From Deinococcus aerius (GTDB lineage: Bacteria; Deinococcota; Deinococci; Deinococcales; Deinococcaceae): DNA of 64,000 nucleotides. The DNA lies in assembly GCF_002897375.1 (NCBI RefSeq), contig NZ_BFAG01000010.1:124001-188000 (forward strand), given 5' to 3'. The notes beneath the pieces were generated by a model. It worked only from the letters and a program-made list of their open reading frames with translations, was not told the DNA's origin and searched no databases. Positions 39,478 to 49,155 of the stretch are shown here, one piece after another. The translations under genes and the position numbers were made by a program. Within the stretch, counting starts at the first letter, position 1. Each line of letters opens with the position of its first letter.

Positions 39478-40395
39478 ATGCGAACCATCAAGCTCGGCAC
39501 CAGCTCCCTGGACGTTCCCGTGATCGCCGTGGGGTGCATGCGCCTGGACTCGCTCGACCGGTCCGAGGCGGAACGCTTCGTGCAGGCGGCGCTCGACGAG
39601 GGTGCGAACTTCTTCGACCACGCCGACATCTACGGCCGGGGCCGCTGCGAGGAAATCTTCGCGGACGCCATCGGCATGAACGGCACGGTGCGGGAGGGGA
39701 TCATCCTGCAATCCAAGTGCGGCATCCGGCAGGGCATGTTCGACTTCTCGAAGGAACACATCCTGGCGTCAGTTGACGGCATCCTGCGGCGGCTGAAGAC
39801 CGACTACCTCGACATCCTGCTGCTGCACCGTCCCGACACGCTCGTCGAGCCCGAGGAGGTCGCCGAGGCCTTCGACGAACTGGAACGCTCGGGCCGGGTC
39901 CGCCACTTCGGCGTCTCCAACCAGCACCCGCACCAGATCGACCTGCTGAAGAAATACGTCCGGCAGCCCCTCGTCGCCAACCAGCTTCAACTGAGCCTCA
40001 CGAACGCCACGATGATCAAGAGCGGCTTCAACGTGAACATGGAAAACGAGGCGGCGGTGGACCGCGACGGCTACATCCTCGACTACTGCCGGCTGCACGA
40101 CATCACCATCCAGCCCTGGTCGCCCTTTCAGTACGGCTTCTTCGAGGGCGTGTTCCTCGACAACCCCAAGTTCCCAGAACTCAACGCGAAGATCGACGAG
40201 GTCGCGGCGAATTACGGGGTCAGCAACACGACGGTCGCCATCGCCTGGCTGCTGCGGCACCCGGCGCGGATGCAGCCCGTGATCGGCACGATGAATGTCG
40301 GGCGGCTGAAGGACTGCTGCCGGGCGAGCGAGGTCCACCTGACGCGCGAGGAGTGGTACGCCCTCTACCGCGCGGCGGGCAACGTGCTGCCCTGA
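39478..40395 (+). CDS. Aldo/keto reductase, YdhF type
   Basis: A 305-residue NADPH-dependent aldo/keto reductase: catalytic Asp and Tyr in FFDHADIYGRGRCEE, Lys in LQSKCGI, His in LLLHRPDTLVEP, and the cofactor motif VIGTMNVGRLKDCC. Length and motifs match the E. coli YdhF branch. GGAGGTC precedes the ATG. Divergent from the SDR operon, so it may share its substrate. Confidence 0.92.
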   Translation: MRTIKLGTSSLDVPVIAVGCMRLDSLDRSEAERFVQAALDEGANFFDHADIYGRGRCEEIFADAIGMNGTVREGIILQSKCGIRQGMFDFSKEHILASVDGILRRLKTDYLDILLLHRPDTLVEPEEVAEAFDELERSGRVRHFGVSNQHPHQIDLLKKYVRQPLVANQLQLSLTNATMIKSGFNVNMENEAAVDRDGYILDYCRLHDITIQPWSPFQYGFFEGVFLDNPKFPELNAKIDEVAANYGVSNTTVAIAWLLRHPARMQPVIGTMNVGRLKDCCRASEVHLTREEWYALYRAAGNVLP

Positions 40396-40406
40396 GAGGG
40401 GGTGGG

Positions 40407-42212
40407 TCAGGGGCGGAGGTGGCGCGCCTCGAATTCCTCCGCCCCCACCGGGCGCCCCAGCAGGAAGCCCTGGCCGACCGTGCAGCCCAGGCGCCGCAGG
40501 GCCGTGAGTTGCCCCTCCGTCTCGATGCCCTCCCCCACCACCGCCGCGTTCAGGCCCCGGGCCAGCGTGACCGCGCTGCGCACGAGGGCCTGATCCTTGT
40601 CCCCGCCGGGCAGGGGCTGGACGAAGGAGCGGTCGAGCTTGAGCTGGCCGATGGGCAGGTGCTGAAGCTGCCTCAGGTTCGAGAAGCCCGTGCCGTAGTC
40701 GTCCACCGCGACCCGCACCCCCAGGGACGCGAGACCCTGCGCCAGCCGGCGCGCGCCCTGCGGGTTGGAGAACAGCACGCTCTCGGTGACCTCCAGCACC
40801 AGCCGCTCGGGGGGCAGCCCGGCCTCCCCCAGCACCCGGCGCACCTGCTCGGGAAAGCTGGGGTCCTCCCACTGGCGGGCGGAGACGTTGACCGACAGGT
40901 CCACCCCCAGGGAGCCCCGCTCCCGCCAGCGCCCGAGCTGCGCGCAGGCCTCCCGCAGCACCCAGGCCCCCAGCGGGACGATCAGGCCGCTGGACTCCGC
41001 GAGCGGGATGAACTGACCCGGCGGAGTCCAGCTCCCGTCCGGCTGCGGCCAGCGCAGGAGCGCCTCCAGGCCTATCACCCGGCCCGTGCCGAGGTCCACC
41101 TGCGGCTGGTAGTGCAGGCGGAACTCCTCCCGCTCCAGGGCCTGGGCCAGGCGGCCACGCAGGTGGAGTTTTTCCTGGGCGGCGCGGGTCATCTCCTCCT
41201 CGTAAAAGCAGCACTGCCCCTTGCCGACCGCCTTGGCCTGGTACATGGCGGTGTCTGCCGCCCGCAGCAGCGCCTCGGCGTCGCGCCCGTCCGCCGGGTA
41301 GAGGCTGATGCCCACGCTGCAATTGGTGACCAGGGTGTGGCTCCTGACCTGGAAGGGCTCGCGCAGCGTCTCCTGGAGCTTGAGCGCCACGTTCGCCGCG
41401 TCCAGCGTCCCGCGCAGCTCGGGGAGCAGCACCACGAACTCGTCCCCGCCGAAGCGCGCGACCGTGTCCTCCGCGCGCAGCACGTGCGAGAGCCGCTCCC
41501 CCACCGCGCGCAGCAGCGCGTCCCCCACCGCGTGCCCCAGGGAGTCGTTGATCACCTTAAAGCCGTCGAGGTCGAGGACCAGCATCCCCACCGGGGTGCC
41601 GCGCCGGTCGGCCTGCCGCAGGGCCTGCTCCGCGCGGTCGAGCAGCATCAGCCGGTTGGGCAGGCCGGTCAGGGCGTCGTGGTGCGCCAGGTGCTCGCTT
41701 CGCTCCTGGGCCTGTTTCCAGTTCAGCACCGTCAGGCGCAGCTCCAGCGTGTCGATCACGATGGCGGCGAGGTCCTGGAGGAAGGTCCGCTGCTCGGGCG
41801 TGAACTCGCGGGGGTGGTGGTCATACACGGCGAGGGTGCCGATCCGGTAGCCGTCCGGGGTGATCAGGGGGGCACCGGCATACGAGCGGGCGCCCTCGAA
41901 TTTCACCATCGGGTCGTTCTGGAACCGCGGGTCGGCGTGCAGGTCCCCCACGACGAAGGGTTCGTCCCGCCGAATGGCCTCCCCGCAGCAGACGCTCTCC
42001 CGGTCCATCTCGTGGATGTTCGTGCCGACGCTCGACTTGAGCCAGGTCCGCCGCACGGCCACGAAGCAGATGATGACGATGGGCGCCTCCAGCAGGTGCT
42101 TGACGAACCGGGTGATGCGGTCGAACTCGGCCTCGGGCGGGGTATCGAGCACCTGGTACCGGTGGAGACACTCCAGCCGCTGGGCCTCATGGGGGTCCAC
42201 CGTGCGTTCCAT
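40407..42212 (-). CDS. GAF-GGDEF-EAL cyclic-di-GMP enzyme
   Basis: A 601-residue protein with a GAF domain (about 10-160), a GGDEF domain (about 175-340) and an EAL domain (about 348-598). GGDEF (255-259) is intact and an RAED inhibitory site (247-250) lies exactly five residues before it; EAL (383-385), the DDYGTGFSNL loop and the VGEGIETEGQ segment are also intact, so it could both make and degrade c-di-GMP. No membrane segment. CATACT lies 5 bp before the ATG, fitting a leaderless start. It converges with the aldo/keto reductase 11 bp away. Confidence 0.93.
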   Translation of the reverse strand: MERTVDPHEAQRLECLHRYQVLDTPPEAEFDRITRFVKHLLEAPIVIICFVAVRRTWLKSSVGTNIHEMDRESVCCGEAIRRDEPFVVGDLHADPRFQNDPMVKFEGARSYAGAPLITPDGYRIGTLAVYDHHPREFTPEQRTFLQDLAAIVIDTLELRLTVLNWKQAQERSEHLAHHDALTGLPNRLMLLDRAEQALRQADRRGTPVGMLVLDLDGFKVINDSLGHAVGDALLRAVGERLSHVLRAEDTVARFGGDEFVVLLPELRGTLDAANVALKLQETLREPFQVRSHTLVTNCSVGISLYPADGRDAEALLRAADTAMYQAKAVGKGQCCFYEEEMTRAAQEKLHLRGRLAQALEREEFRLHYQPQVDLGTGRVIGLEALLRWPQPDGSWTPPGQFIPLAESSGLIVPLGAWVLREACAQLGRWRERGSLGVDLSVNVSARQWEDPSFPEQVRRVLGEAGLPPERLVLEVTESVLFSNPQGARRLAQGLASLGVRVAVDDYGTGFSNLRQLQHLPIGQLKLDRSFVQPLPGGDKDQALVRSAVTLARGLNAAVVGEGIETEGQLTALRRLGCTVGQGFLLGRPVGAEEFEARHLRP

Positions 42213-42361
42213 TCTTAAGTATGTGTTATTTCCCTCACATGCCCGTCAGGTTCGAAAACTTGGCCCTATATGTGAAGAAAATATTAAGGCGCCGGATGTG
42301 CCTTGCCCTCGTCGGGGCGGGAAGTGAGGCCGACCGTGCCCCGAAGATAAACCAGCCACCC

Positions 42362-42389
42362 TGAAGAGGCACTATGAAGGACTCTTCAT
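42362..42389. promoter_or_regulatory. Nested inverted repeats, possible operator
   Basis: TGAAGAG (42362-42368) pairs with CTCTTCA (42382-42388), and inside lies ATGAAG-GACT-CTTCAT (42374-42389). It is in the A+T-richer gap upstream of the GAF-GGDEF-EAL gene and of the decayed gene near 42.5 kb. The partner protein is unknown. Confidence 0.35.
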
Positions 42390-42444
42390 GTCAGCTCCCT
42401 CTTTTGTATGCGTTGACACAAACTCGGCGTTAGGCCAAGTGGAG

Positions 42445-42698
42445 TTCTGGGTATGAGCTCTCCCAGTACCCGGCTGGGTATGGCGACGCCCCGCTGATCT
42501 TCCAGGTCTTTGCCCAGGCATGGACGCTCGCCTAGGACCTCGACGATGCTGGCGCCCAGGACCGTCTGGTGGGTCTGCGGCGACGGTCCTGCCGTCTGCC
42601 CGAGGACCGCCAGACGGCCATCCTCGAAGAGGTCGCCCTTCTGGCGGAGCAGCTCCGCGGGCGGCAGGAACAGGGCCGCGGGAGGTGGGGCCATGAAC
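42445..42698 (+). pseudogene. Decayed small gene
   Basis: One plus-strand frame reads protein-like sequence (YPAGYGDAPLIFQVFAQAW, then DRLVGLRRRSCRLPEDRQTA and ILEEVALLAEQLRGRQEQ) but is cut by an in-frame TAG near 42533 and has no start. The last codons overlap the start of the following gene. It looks like an eroded helical protein; family unknown. Confidence 0.35.
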
Positions 42699-43073
42699 GA
42701 TGAGGACGGGCACCCCGGCACACCGGGCGGCGACCTCGCCCGGTTCCAGCGCGGGGCCCAGGACTGGCTGGTCCTCCTGTCTGGCGGCGTGACCCTGGGG
42801 CCGCTCTCCGCCACGGCACTGCTCCGGGCCTGGAGGCATGAGCTGGAGCGGGGACGGGGCCACCGGCTGATGGCGTACGCGATCACGGCGCACGGGCGGA
42901 CGGTGTACCTGGTGGGGCCCCACCCGGGAGCGGGCCCGCGCGGGCTGCTCGTGGAGGGCGAGCGGGTGTCGCTGTGCGGGCTGGACGAGCGGGGGCAGCC
43001 GCTGGCGCTGAGGGGCCTGCCCCTGAGCCGGGTCAACGGCTACCTCTTCATCACGGGGCGCCTCTCCTGGTGA
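42693..43073 (+). CDS. Hypothetical protein (126 aa)
   Basis: A soluble beta-rich protein (WLVLLSGGVTLGPLS, AYAITAHGRTVYLVGP, GYLFITGRLSW) without export signals. GGGAGGTGG precedes the ATG at 42693. It overlaps the end of a decayed frame upstream. Not recognised. Confidence 0.55.
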   Translation: MNDEDGHPGTPGGDLARFQRGAQDWLVLLSGGVTLGPLSATALLRAWRHELERGRGHRLMAYAITAHGRTVYLVGPHPGAGPRGLLVEGERVSLCGLDERGQPLALRGLPLSRVNGYLFITGRLSW

Positions 43074-43206
43074 AGGGGCGGAACGTCTCTCTGGCGGCGC
43101 GAGGGACGCCGGCCCGCCAGAGGGCTGCACCGGCCCGCGCTCGCCTGCGGGGGAGCGGCCTGGAGATCGGCCAGGCCTTGGGGCGGACGCAGGCCACCAG
43201 CAGCGA

Positions 43207-43225
43207 AGGGAGCCCAGGGCTCCCT
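43207..43225. terminator. Hairpin, possible terminator
   Basis: AGGGAGC-CCAGG-GCTCCCT is a perfect 7-bp stem with a 5-nt loop, 134 bp after the 126-aa gene and 13 bp from the tRNA-like fragment. No U-tract follows on either strand. Confidence 0.35.
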
Positions 43226-43237
43226 CCTCCGGCAACA

Positions 43238-43270
<33 letters not shown>

Positions 43271-43597
43271 AACACCGACCCGCTCGCGCGCCCGTTTTGA
43301 GAGGGTGGGCGCCTCCCCTTAAGCCCTCGGGGAGGAGTATGGCGGGCCGCCTCGTACAGCAACATGACAGCGTAGGGGCGTGGCCTTTGCGGCCGCTCAC
43401 GTCGGTGGCCCTCCCGCGGGGGTGGGGAGTATCCCCACTCTGGCACCCATTCGGGGACGAGCGGACGACAGGGCTGAACTGGGGGAGGTCGTCCCGGCGT
43501 GATGCCGGGGGAGAAGTCAGGCCCAGTCGCCCAGCGCCGGGGCACGTCCCGCCTGGACCCCCGGAATATACGTACCCCCACCCGCTACAGTCTCCCC

Positions 43598-44638
43598 ATG
43601 CAGGCCGCCCTGTACCGCGAGTTCCAGACCCGCCCCGAGGTGCTGACCGTCCCCGACCCCACGCCCCCTGGGGACGGCGTCGTGGTGCAGGTCGGCGCGA
43701 CCGGCGTTTGCCGCAGCGACTGGCACGGCTGGATGGGCCACGACCCCGACATCACCCTGCCGCACGTGCCCGGGCATGAACTCGCCGGAACGGTCGTGGC
43801 GGTCGGGAGGGACGTTCGGACCTGGCGGGTGGGCGACCGGGTGACGGTGCCCTTCGTCTCGGGCTGCGGGCGCTGCCCGGAGTGCCGGTCGGGAAACCAG
43901 CAGGTGTGCGAGCGGCAGTTCCAGCCCGGCTTCACCCACTGGGGCTCGTTCGCCGAGTACGTCGCCCTGCACCACGCGGAGGGGAATCTCGTGCCCCTGC
44001 CGGAGGGCCTGGATTTCGTGACGGCGGCCAGCCTGGGGTGCCGCTTCGCCACCTCGTTCCGGGCGGTGGCCCAGCAGGGGCGGGTGCGGGCCGGGGAGTG
44101 GGTGGCGGTCCACGGCTGCGGCGGGGTGGGGCTCTCGGCGGTCATGATCGCCCATGCGCTCGGCGCGGGGGTGATCGCCGTGGACATTGACGATGAGAAG
44201 CTGCGGCTGGCCCGGGACCTCGGGGCCGACGTGACCCTCAACAGCCGCATGATCCCGGATGTGGTGGGGGCGGTCCGGGACCTGACCGGGGGCGGCGCCC
44301 ACGTGTCGCTGGACGCGCTGGGGCACCCGCAGACCTGCTTCAACTCCGTGCAGAGCCTGCGGACCCGGGGGCGGCACGTGCAGGTGGGGCTGCTGCTCGC
44401 CGGGGAGCGGCACCCGCCAGTTCCGATGGACCGGGTGATCGCACGGGAGCTGGAGATCTACGGCAGCCACGGGATGGCCGCGCACGCCTACCCGGAGATG
44501 CTGGGCATGATCGAGCGGGGCGCGCTGCGGCCGGAGAAACTCGTCGGGCGGCGGATCAGCCTGGCCGAGGCCCCGGACGCCCTGATGGGGATGGACCGCT
44601 TTCCCGGCAGCGGCGTGACGGTGGTGGACCGGTTCTAG
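43598..44638 (+). CDS. Zinc-dependent alcohol dehydrogenase (MDR family)
   Basis: A 346-residue medium-chain dehydrogenase. The catalytic zinc ligand Cys is in [10 protein letters not shown] and the GHE motif in PGHELAG; the structural zinc has four Cys in [16 protein letters not shown]. The NAD(P) fold motif is [16 protein letters not shown] lies 6 bp before the ATG, indicating a leaderless start, and no Shine-Dalgarno site is seen. Its TAG stop overlaps the TAG of the convergent P450 gene in a CTAG palindrome. Confidence 0.92.
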   Translation: MQAALYREFQTRPEVLTVPDPTPPGDGVVVQVGATGVCRSDWHGWMGHDPDITLPHVPGHELAGTVVAVGRDVRTWRVGDRVTVPFVSGCGRCPECRSGNQQVCERQFQPGFTHWGSFAEYVALHHAEGNLVPLPEGLDFVTAASLGCRFATSFRAVAQQGRVRAGEWVAVHGCGGVGLSAVMIAHALGAGVIAVDIDDEKLRLARDLGADVTLNSRMIPDVVGAVRDLTGGGAHVSLDALGHPQTCFNSVQSLRTRGRHVQVGLLLAGERHPPVPMDRVIARELEIYGSHGMAAHAYPEMLGMIERGALRPEKLVGRRISLAEAPDALMGMDRFPGSGVTVVDRF

Positions 44639-45762
44639 CCGAACGTGACCGGGAGCCGCTTCACGCCCGAGACGATCTGGCTGGGGATGGGGTCGAGGAC
44701 GGTACCGGGCGCCACGCGCAGGTTCGGCAGGCGCTCCAGTAAAGCCTCCAGCGCGAGGCTCGCCTCCAGCCGGGCGAGGGGCGCCCCCAGGCAGAAGTGG
44801 ACCCCGTGCCCAAAGGCGAGGTGCCGGTTCGGCGTGCGGGCGGGGTCGAAGCGGGCCGCGTCCGGGAACTGCGCCTCGTCGCGGTTGGCCGAGCCGATCC
44901 AGGCCAGGACCGGGCTGCCCTCGGGGATGAGTTGCCCGCCCAGCTCCACGTCCTGCGCCGTCACCCGGAACATGGACTGGACCGGCGAGCGGAAGCGCAG
45001 CGACTCCTCGATGGTCGTGGGGAGCAGGTCGCGGTCGGCGACGACCCGTTCATACGCCTCCGGCGCGCCCTGCCAGCACAGCACCGTGTTGGCGAGGAGG
45101 TTGGTCGTGGTCTCGTTGCCCGCCACCAGGAGCAGGATGCAGAAGCCCAGGAGTTCCTGGGTGTTCAGGTGCTCGCCCCCCACCTGCGCGGCGATCAGAC
45201 CGCTGATGAGGTCCTCGCCGGGCACGTGCCGGCGCTCCTCGATCAACCGCCCGAAGTAGGCGGCCATCTCGCGGCTGCCGCTCAGGTCGCCCGTCACCAC
45301 CGCGTCCGACCAGCGTTTGAAGCGGTCGCGGTCCGAGGCGGGGATGCCCAGAATCTCGGCGATCACGATAACCGGCAGCGGGTAGGCGAGGTCGAGGACG
45401 AAGTCCATCCGCCCGGACCCCTCCACCGGGGCGAGGAGTTCGTCCACGAGTTCCCCGATGCGCGGCGCCAGGGCGCGGACCTGCCTGGGGGTAAAGGCCT
45501 GCTCGACCAGGGCGCGAAGCTGGCGGTGCCGGGGCGGGTCGGTGGAGATGATGCTCGACGACAGCGCACTCTCGGCGTTCTCGCCGCGCGGGCGGCCCCG
45601 CTCGGAGGAGAAGGCTTTCCAGTCGGAGAGCGTGCGCTGCACCCCCGCGTAGTCGAAGACCATCCACATGCCGGACTGGGGATCGCGGACCACGGGGGAG
45701 GCGCGGCGCATGTCGGCGTACCAGGGGAAGGGGTCGAGCAGGGTGAAGCTGGAGGCGGTCAT
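44635..45762 (-). CDS. Cytochrome P450
   Basis: A 375-residue soluble class I bacterial P450. Visible are the I-helix oxygen-binding motif AGNETT (214-219), the ExxR pair Glu253/Arg256, and the haem-binding motif [10 protein letters not shown] with Cys324. There is no ferredoxin or reductase nearby, so electron partners come from elsewhere; substrate unknown. AAAGGA precedes the ATG at 45762; the open frame to 45855 lacks a start signal. Confidence 0.94.
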   Translation of the reverse strand: MTASSFTLLDPFPWYADMRRASPVVRDPQSGMWMVFDYAGVQRTLSDWKAFSSERGRPRGENAESALSSSIISTDPPRHRQLRALVEQAFTPRQVRALAPRIGELVDELLAPVEGSGRMDFVLDLAYPLPVIVIAEILGIPASDRDRFKRWSDAVVTGDLSGSREMAAYFGRLIEERRHVPGEDLISGLIAAQVGGEHLNTQELLGFCILLLVAGNETTTNLLANTVLCWQGAPEAYERVVADRDLLPTTIEESLRFRSPVQSMFRVTAQDVELGGQLIPEGSPVLAWIGSANRDEAQFPDAARFDPARTPNRHLAFGHGVHFCLGAPLARLEASLALEALLERLPNLRVAPGTVLDPIPSQIVSGVKRLPVTFG

Positions 45763-45986
45763 GGGCGGTCCTTTCGGGGAGGGAAGCGGCGAACGGGGGG
45801 ACCCGCCGCCAAGCTTCGGGCATTCGGGCGTGGCGGAGTGAGGTCCGCGGCGCATTCTGGGCCGTGAGGAGGATGTCTTCCACGGCGAGGGGGCAGCCGG
45901 TTCAAGAGTCCGTGCGCCCCGCTTTTTCGCCGCCTCTATCAGGCGGGACGGCCAGCAGGGGGAGCGTCACGGTCGGCCTCTGGGAA

Positions 45987-46376
45987 TCAGCGCAGGATAG
46001 GCGCCCCCGGGTAAGACATGATGTTCCCATCGAGCGTGACCAGCCGCAGGCCTTCCGCGAGCGCCTGCGCGACGAGTACCCGGTCGAAGGGGTCGCGGTG
46101 GCCCCAGTCGAGCGCCCCGGCCTGCACGGCATGCGCGGGCGTGATGCTCAGCACCCCGGCGCCCAGGCGCGCGGCGATGCCGGAAAAATCGTCCAGGAGT
46201 GGCGCGGCGCTGGGGAGCCTGCCCAGGTGGAACTTGATGGACAGTTCCCACGCGCTGGCGGCACTGACCAGGAGACCGTTCTCCGGCGCCTGAAGCTGCG
46301 CGGCAAGAGTCGGGGGCAGGCGAGCATCACTGGCGACCAGCCACATCAGGATGTGCGTGTCGAGCAGCAGCCTCAC
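45987..46376 (-). CDS. VapC-type PIN-domain toxin
   Basis: A 129-residue PIN endoribonuclease. The acidic active-site residues are present: Asp6 in LLDTHI, Glu44 in SAWELSIK, Asp95/Asp98 in DPFDRVLVAQA and Asp116 in TLDGN. The GTG start overlaps the antitoxin stop by 4 bp (GTGA). It would cleave RNA when released from its antitoxin. Confidence 0.9.
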   Translation of the reverse strand: MRLLLDTHILMWLVASDARLPPTLAAQLQAPENGLLVSAASAWELSIKFHLGRLPSAAPLLDDFSGIAARLGAGVLSITPAHAVQAGALDWGHRDPFDRVLVAQALAEGLRLVTLDGNIMSYPGAPILR

Positions 46377-46615
46377 TCCCAGTCCGCCACTTCTTCCTCA
46401 CCGAGGGGGCGCATGAGTTCGCGGTTCTCCTCGTCACTGAGCTGAATCCGCCCAGCCAGGAACCCAAAGTCACGCGGCTGGGACGGGGCCAGCGGCAGCA
46501 GGCGCGCGTAGGGTTTGCCCGCCTTGGCGATGATGATCTCCTCGCCGCCGTGTGCCCGGTCGACGAGCTTGGAGAATTGGGTCTTGGCGGCGTGGAGATT
46601 GACCATTTCCGGCAT
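46373..46615 (-). CDS. Phd/YefM-type antitoxin
   Basis: An 80-residue antitoxin with the Phd/YefM N-terminus VNLHAAKTQFSKLVDRAHGGEEIIIAKAGKP and an acidic C-terminal toxin-binding tail. It should neutralise the downstream PIN toxin and repress the operon. A second Met at residue 4 is an alternative start. Confidence 0.9.
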   Translation of the reverse strand: MPEMVNLHAAKTQFSKLVDRAHGGEEIIIAKAGKPYARLLPLAPSQPRDFGFLAGRIQLSDEENRELMRPLGEEEVADWE

Positions 46616-47003
46616 GGACTAAGCTTAGCCCATTGGGGCCCCGGGGAAATGCGGGGAGGTGAACCCCGCACCGAGGCCAGAAGATATGCCGATCCCCCGG
46701 GAGGGCTGGCGCGCCGCGGGAGGGATCTGGCCAGAGACGTTCGTTCCACCCGTGGGCACCCGCTTCCGGTCGGCGCTGAGGCGGCGTCACGCCTCATCCT
46801 CCCGTGCCCCAGCAGCGTCAGTCGGGTTCCAAAGGGGCGCGGGGGCCAGGTACACTGCCCACATCCATGCTCGCCGCCGAGTGCCTCTTCCCGTCGCTGG
46901 TGGGGATGCCGGAGTGGCCAGTTCCCAAGGCCGCCCCCTGCCCACCACGCGGCAGGGCTGGGGGCCGTCCCCCCTCCACCCCGTCCACGAAACCGGAGGC
47001 CCC

Positions 47004-47954
47004 GTGACCCTCGTTCGCCCCCAGGACACGCTCGCGCTGGCGAACCTCACCGACCAGGCGCTGCGGGTGAGGGCGGTCGAGGCGGCAAGCACGTATGACG
47101 CCGAGACGTTGGTGGGGATCACCCGCGCGTACATGACGACCGCCAGCCGCAAGGGGGCGCGCACGAGCGAGAAGACGCTGGAGGCCTACAGCCTGGCCGT
47201 GCGCGATTTCGTGCCGTGGGCGCGCGAGAACGGGGTGCAGCTCCTGCGGCCCGGGCGGCGGGACGGGGGGCGGTACGTGGCGCAACTTCAGACCCGGCCC
47301 TCGCAGGGGCGCGGGAGGACGGGCCCCCTCTCGGCGGCGACGGTGGCGCAGTACGTCGCGGGGGCGCGGGCGCTGTACCGGGCGCTGCGCTGGGCGGGGG
47401 CGACCGAGGCGCAGCCCTTCGAGGACGCGCACGTGCCGCCCGACCCCACCCCCGGCATCGTGAAGAATCCCCCCTACATGCGCGAGATCGACGCGGTGCT
47501 GGAGCAGTGCGAGCCCCGGCTGGCCGCCCTGCTGCTGCTGTGCGCGCACGCCGGGCTGCGGGTCAGCGAGGCGCTGGGCGTGAAGGTCTCGGACATCCAG
47601 GGGGCGCGCGTGACGGTGCGCGGCAAGGGCGGGAAGGTGCGGCGGGTGCCACTGGGCCGGCGCGTGCGGGCGGCGCTGGCGGGCCTCTCCCCCGCCCTGT
47701 CCGACGGGTCGCTGTTCGGCTGGGGGTACGCGCAGGCGACGTACCGGATGCGGGCGGCCTTCCGGGCGGCGGGGCACGGGGACGCCTGGCGGGGCTTTCA
47801 CGCGGCCCGCAAGCACTCGGGCACGCGGCTGTACCGGGCGACGAAGGACTTCACCCGGGTGGGGCTCTTCCTGGGGCACGCCTCGGTGGACACCACCCGC
47901 CGCTACGTCGCCGTCGAGGAGGACGACGTGGCGGGCGAGGTGGAGGACTTCTGA
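47004..47954 (+). CDS. Tyrosine recombinase (integrase/Xer family)
   Basis: A 316-residue site-specific recombinase with an N-terminal SAM-like core-binding domain (about 35-135) and a catalytic domain (about 155-310). The catalytic residues are present: Arg186 in HAGLRVSEA, Lys208 or 211, His266/Arg269 in HAARKH, His292 in LGHASVDTT and Tyr301 in RRYV. The GTG at 47004 has CGGAGG upstream; the frame extends to 46659 without a start signal. It could be a chromosomal Xer protein or an integrase; no phage genes are adjacent. Confidence 0.88.
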   Translation: MTLVRPQDTLALANLTDQALRVRAVEAASTYDAETLVGITRAYMTTASRKGARTSEKTLEAYSLAVRDFVPWARENGVQLLRPGRRDGGRYVAQLQTRPSQGRGRTGPLSAATVAQYVAGARALYRALRWAGATEAQPFEDAHVPPDPTPGIVKNPPYMREIDAVLEQCEPRLAALLLLCAHAGLRVSEALGVKVSDIQGARVTVRGKGGKVRRVPLGRRVRAALAGLSPALSDGSLFGWGYAQATYRMRAAFRAAGHGDAWRGFHAARKHSGTRLYRATKDFTRVGLFLGHASVDTTRRYVAVEEDDVAGEVEDF

Positions 47955-48061
47955 TGGGCGCGCCGGATACCCCCGCCGGGGGGGAGGGCCAGAGAGAGAA
48001 AGCTGTCAGGCCCGGGGACCTACAACACGGGGAGATGCCCGCCTCCGCCGCGACCTCCAAT

Positions 48062-48069
48062 CCCCCCCC
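48062..48069 (+). repeat. C8 homopolymer, possible frameshift or phase-variable tract
   Basis: Eight consecutive C residues. Before the tract an ATG at 48035 (behind TACAAC) is open in one frame; after it the coding-like sequence leading into the EAL protein is in another frame. One extra C would join them. Confidence 0.45.
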
Positions 48070-48120
48070 GCTCCCGGCACCGGCCACGCGGCGGGCTTCA
48101 CGGCCTGCGACTGCCACGCC

Positions 48121-49155
48121 GTGCAGCCCCTGGACTGCGGGGCCCTGACCGCCCTGCTGCTTCACGCCGCCTCCCGGCACCTGCACCGCAAGCTGGCCCT
48201 GCTGCTCGCGGCCCACGGCCTGCCGCTGGAGGTCCGGGACGACGCCTTCGTGATTCCGGCCTCCGGGTTTGACCGCCTGGCCGACGTGCTGGCAGCCTTT
48301 TCGGGCACCGAGCGGCCGGATTTGCTCGCCGTTCCGCGCACCGGCGAGCGGCTGGACCTCTGGCACGTCGCCCCGCTGGAGCAGTGGGTGGGGCGGCTGT
48401 CGAGCGGCTGGTTCGGGGCGGCGAGCGAGCGGCTGCGCTTTCACCTCCAGCCCATCGTGGAACTCGGGGGCGGGGGGGTCTACGGCTACGAGGCCCTGGT
48501 GCGCGCCGAGTGGGGGGGGCAGCTCATCGGGGCGGGGCCGCTGCTGAAGGCCGCCGCCACCCACGGGCAGTCGCGCGGCTTTGACGCCCACGCGCGGCGG
48601 GGGGCGATCCAGCAGGCCTACCCGCTGCTGGGGCCGGGGCAGGTGCTGTTCATCAACTTCGCGCCGGGGGTGGTGTACAACCCCGACATCTGCCTGCAAA
48701 CCACCTTCGAGACCTGCCGGGAGGTCGGGGCCGACTTCTCGCGGCTGCTGTTCGAGGTCACCGAGAGCGAGGCCTTTCCCGACCTGCGGCTGCTCAGGGC
48801 CATCCTGGAACGCTACCGCGCCGAGGGTGCCCGGGTGGCGCTCGACGACCTGGGGGCCGGGCACACCAGCCTGACCTACCTCGCCGAGCTGCGGCCCGAC
48901 CTCGTGAAGCTCGACCGCGACCTCGTGCGCGGCCTGCACGGGGACGACCCGCGGGTGCCCCTGGTCTCGGCCCTGGTGCGCTACGCGCATGACCTGGGGA
49001 TTCAGGTGGTCGCCGAGGGCATCGAGACGGGGGGCGAGCTGCGGATGGTCGCCGAACTCGGCGCGGACTACGCGCAGGGCTACTTCCTGGGCCGCCCCGC
49101 CCCCCAGCCGGGCGGGCTCGCCCCCCAGGCGGCGCGCTTCTGGGCGGCGCCATGA
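48121..49155 (+). CDS. EAL-domain c-di-GMP phosphodiesterase, true start possibly at 48035
   Basis: A 344-residue protein from the GTG at 48121. An N-terminal alpha/beta region (1-100) of unknown type precedes an EAL domain (about 105-340) with YGYEALVRAEW, the metal residues in LFEVTESEA and ALDDLGAGHTSL, and VAEGIETGGEL, so activity is likely. The same frame is open and protein-like upstream (GHAAGFTACDCHAV) but has no start; an ATG at 48035 is one base out of frame across a C8 tract. The stop overlaps the LOV-GGDEF start by 4 bp. Confidence 0.85.
   Translation: MQPLDCGALTALLLHAASRHLHRKLALLLAAHGLPLEVRDDAFVIPASGFDRLADVLAAFSGTERPDLLAVPRTGERLDLWHVAPLEQWVGRLSSGWFGAASERLRFHLQPIVELGGGGVYGYEALVRAEWGGQLIGAGPLLKAAATHGQSRGFDAHARRGAIQQAYPLLGPGQVLFINFAPGVVYNPDICLQTTFETCREVGADFSRLLFEVTESEAFPDLRLLRAILERYRAEGARVALDDLGAGHTSLTYLAELRPDLVKLDRDLVRGLHGDDPRVPLVSALVRYAHDLGIQVVAEGIETGGELRMVAELGADYAQGYFLGRPAPQPGGLAPQAARFWAAP

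Noticed and set aside
42386..43036. A 216-codon minus-strand ORF
   Set aside because: Most of it is antisense to the 126-aa gene, which has a good binding site and protein-like sequence; the plus-strand reading of the rest looks more coding.
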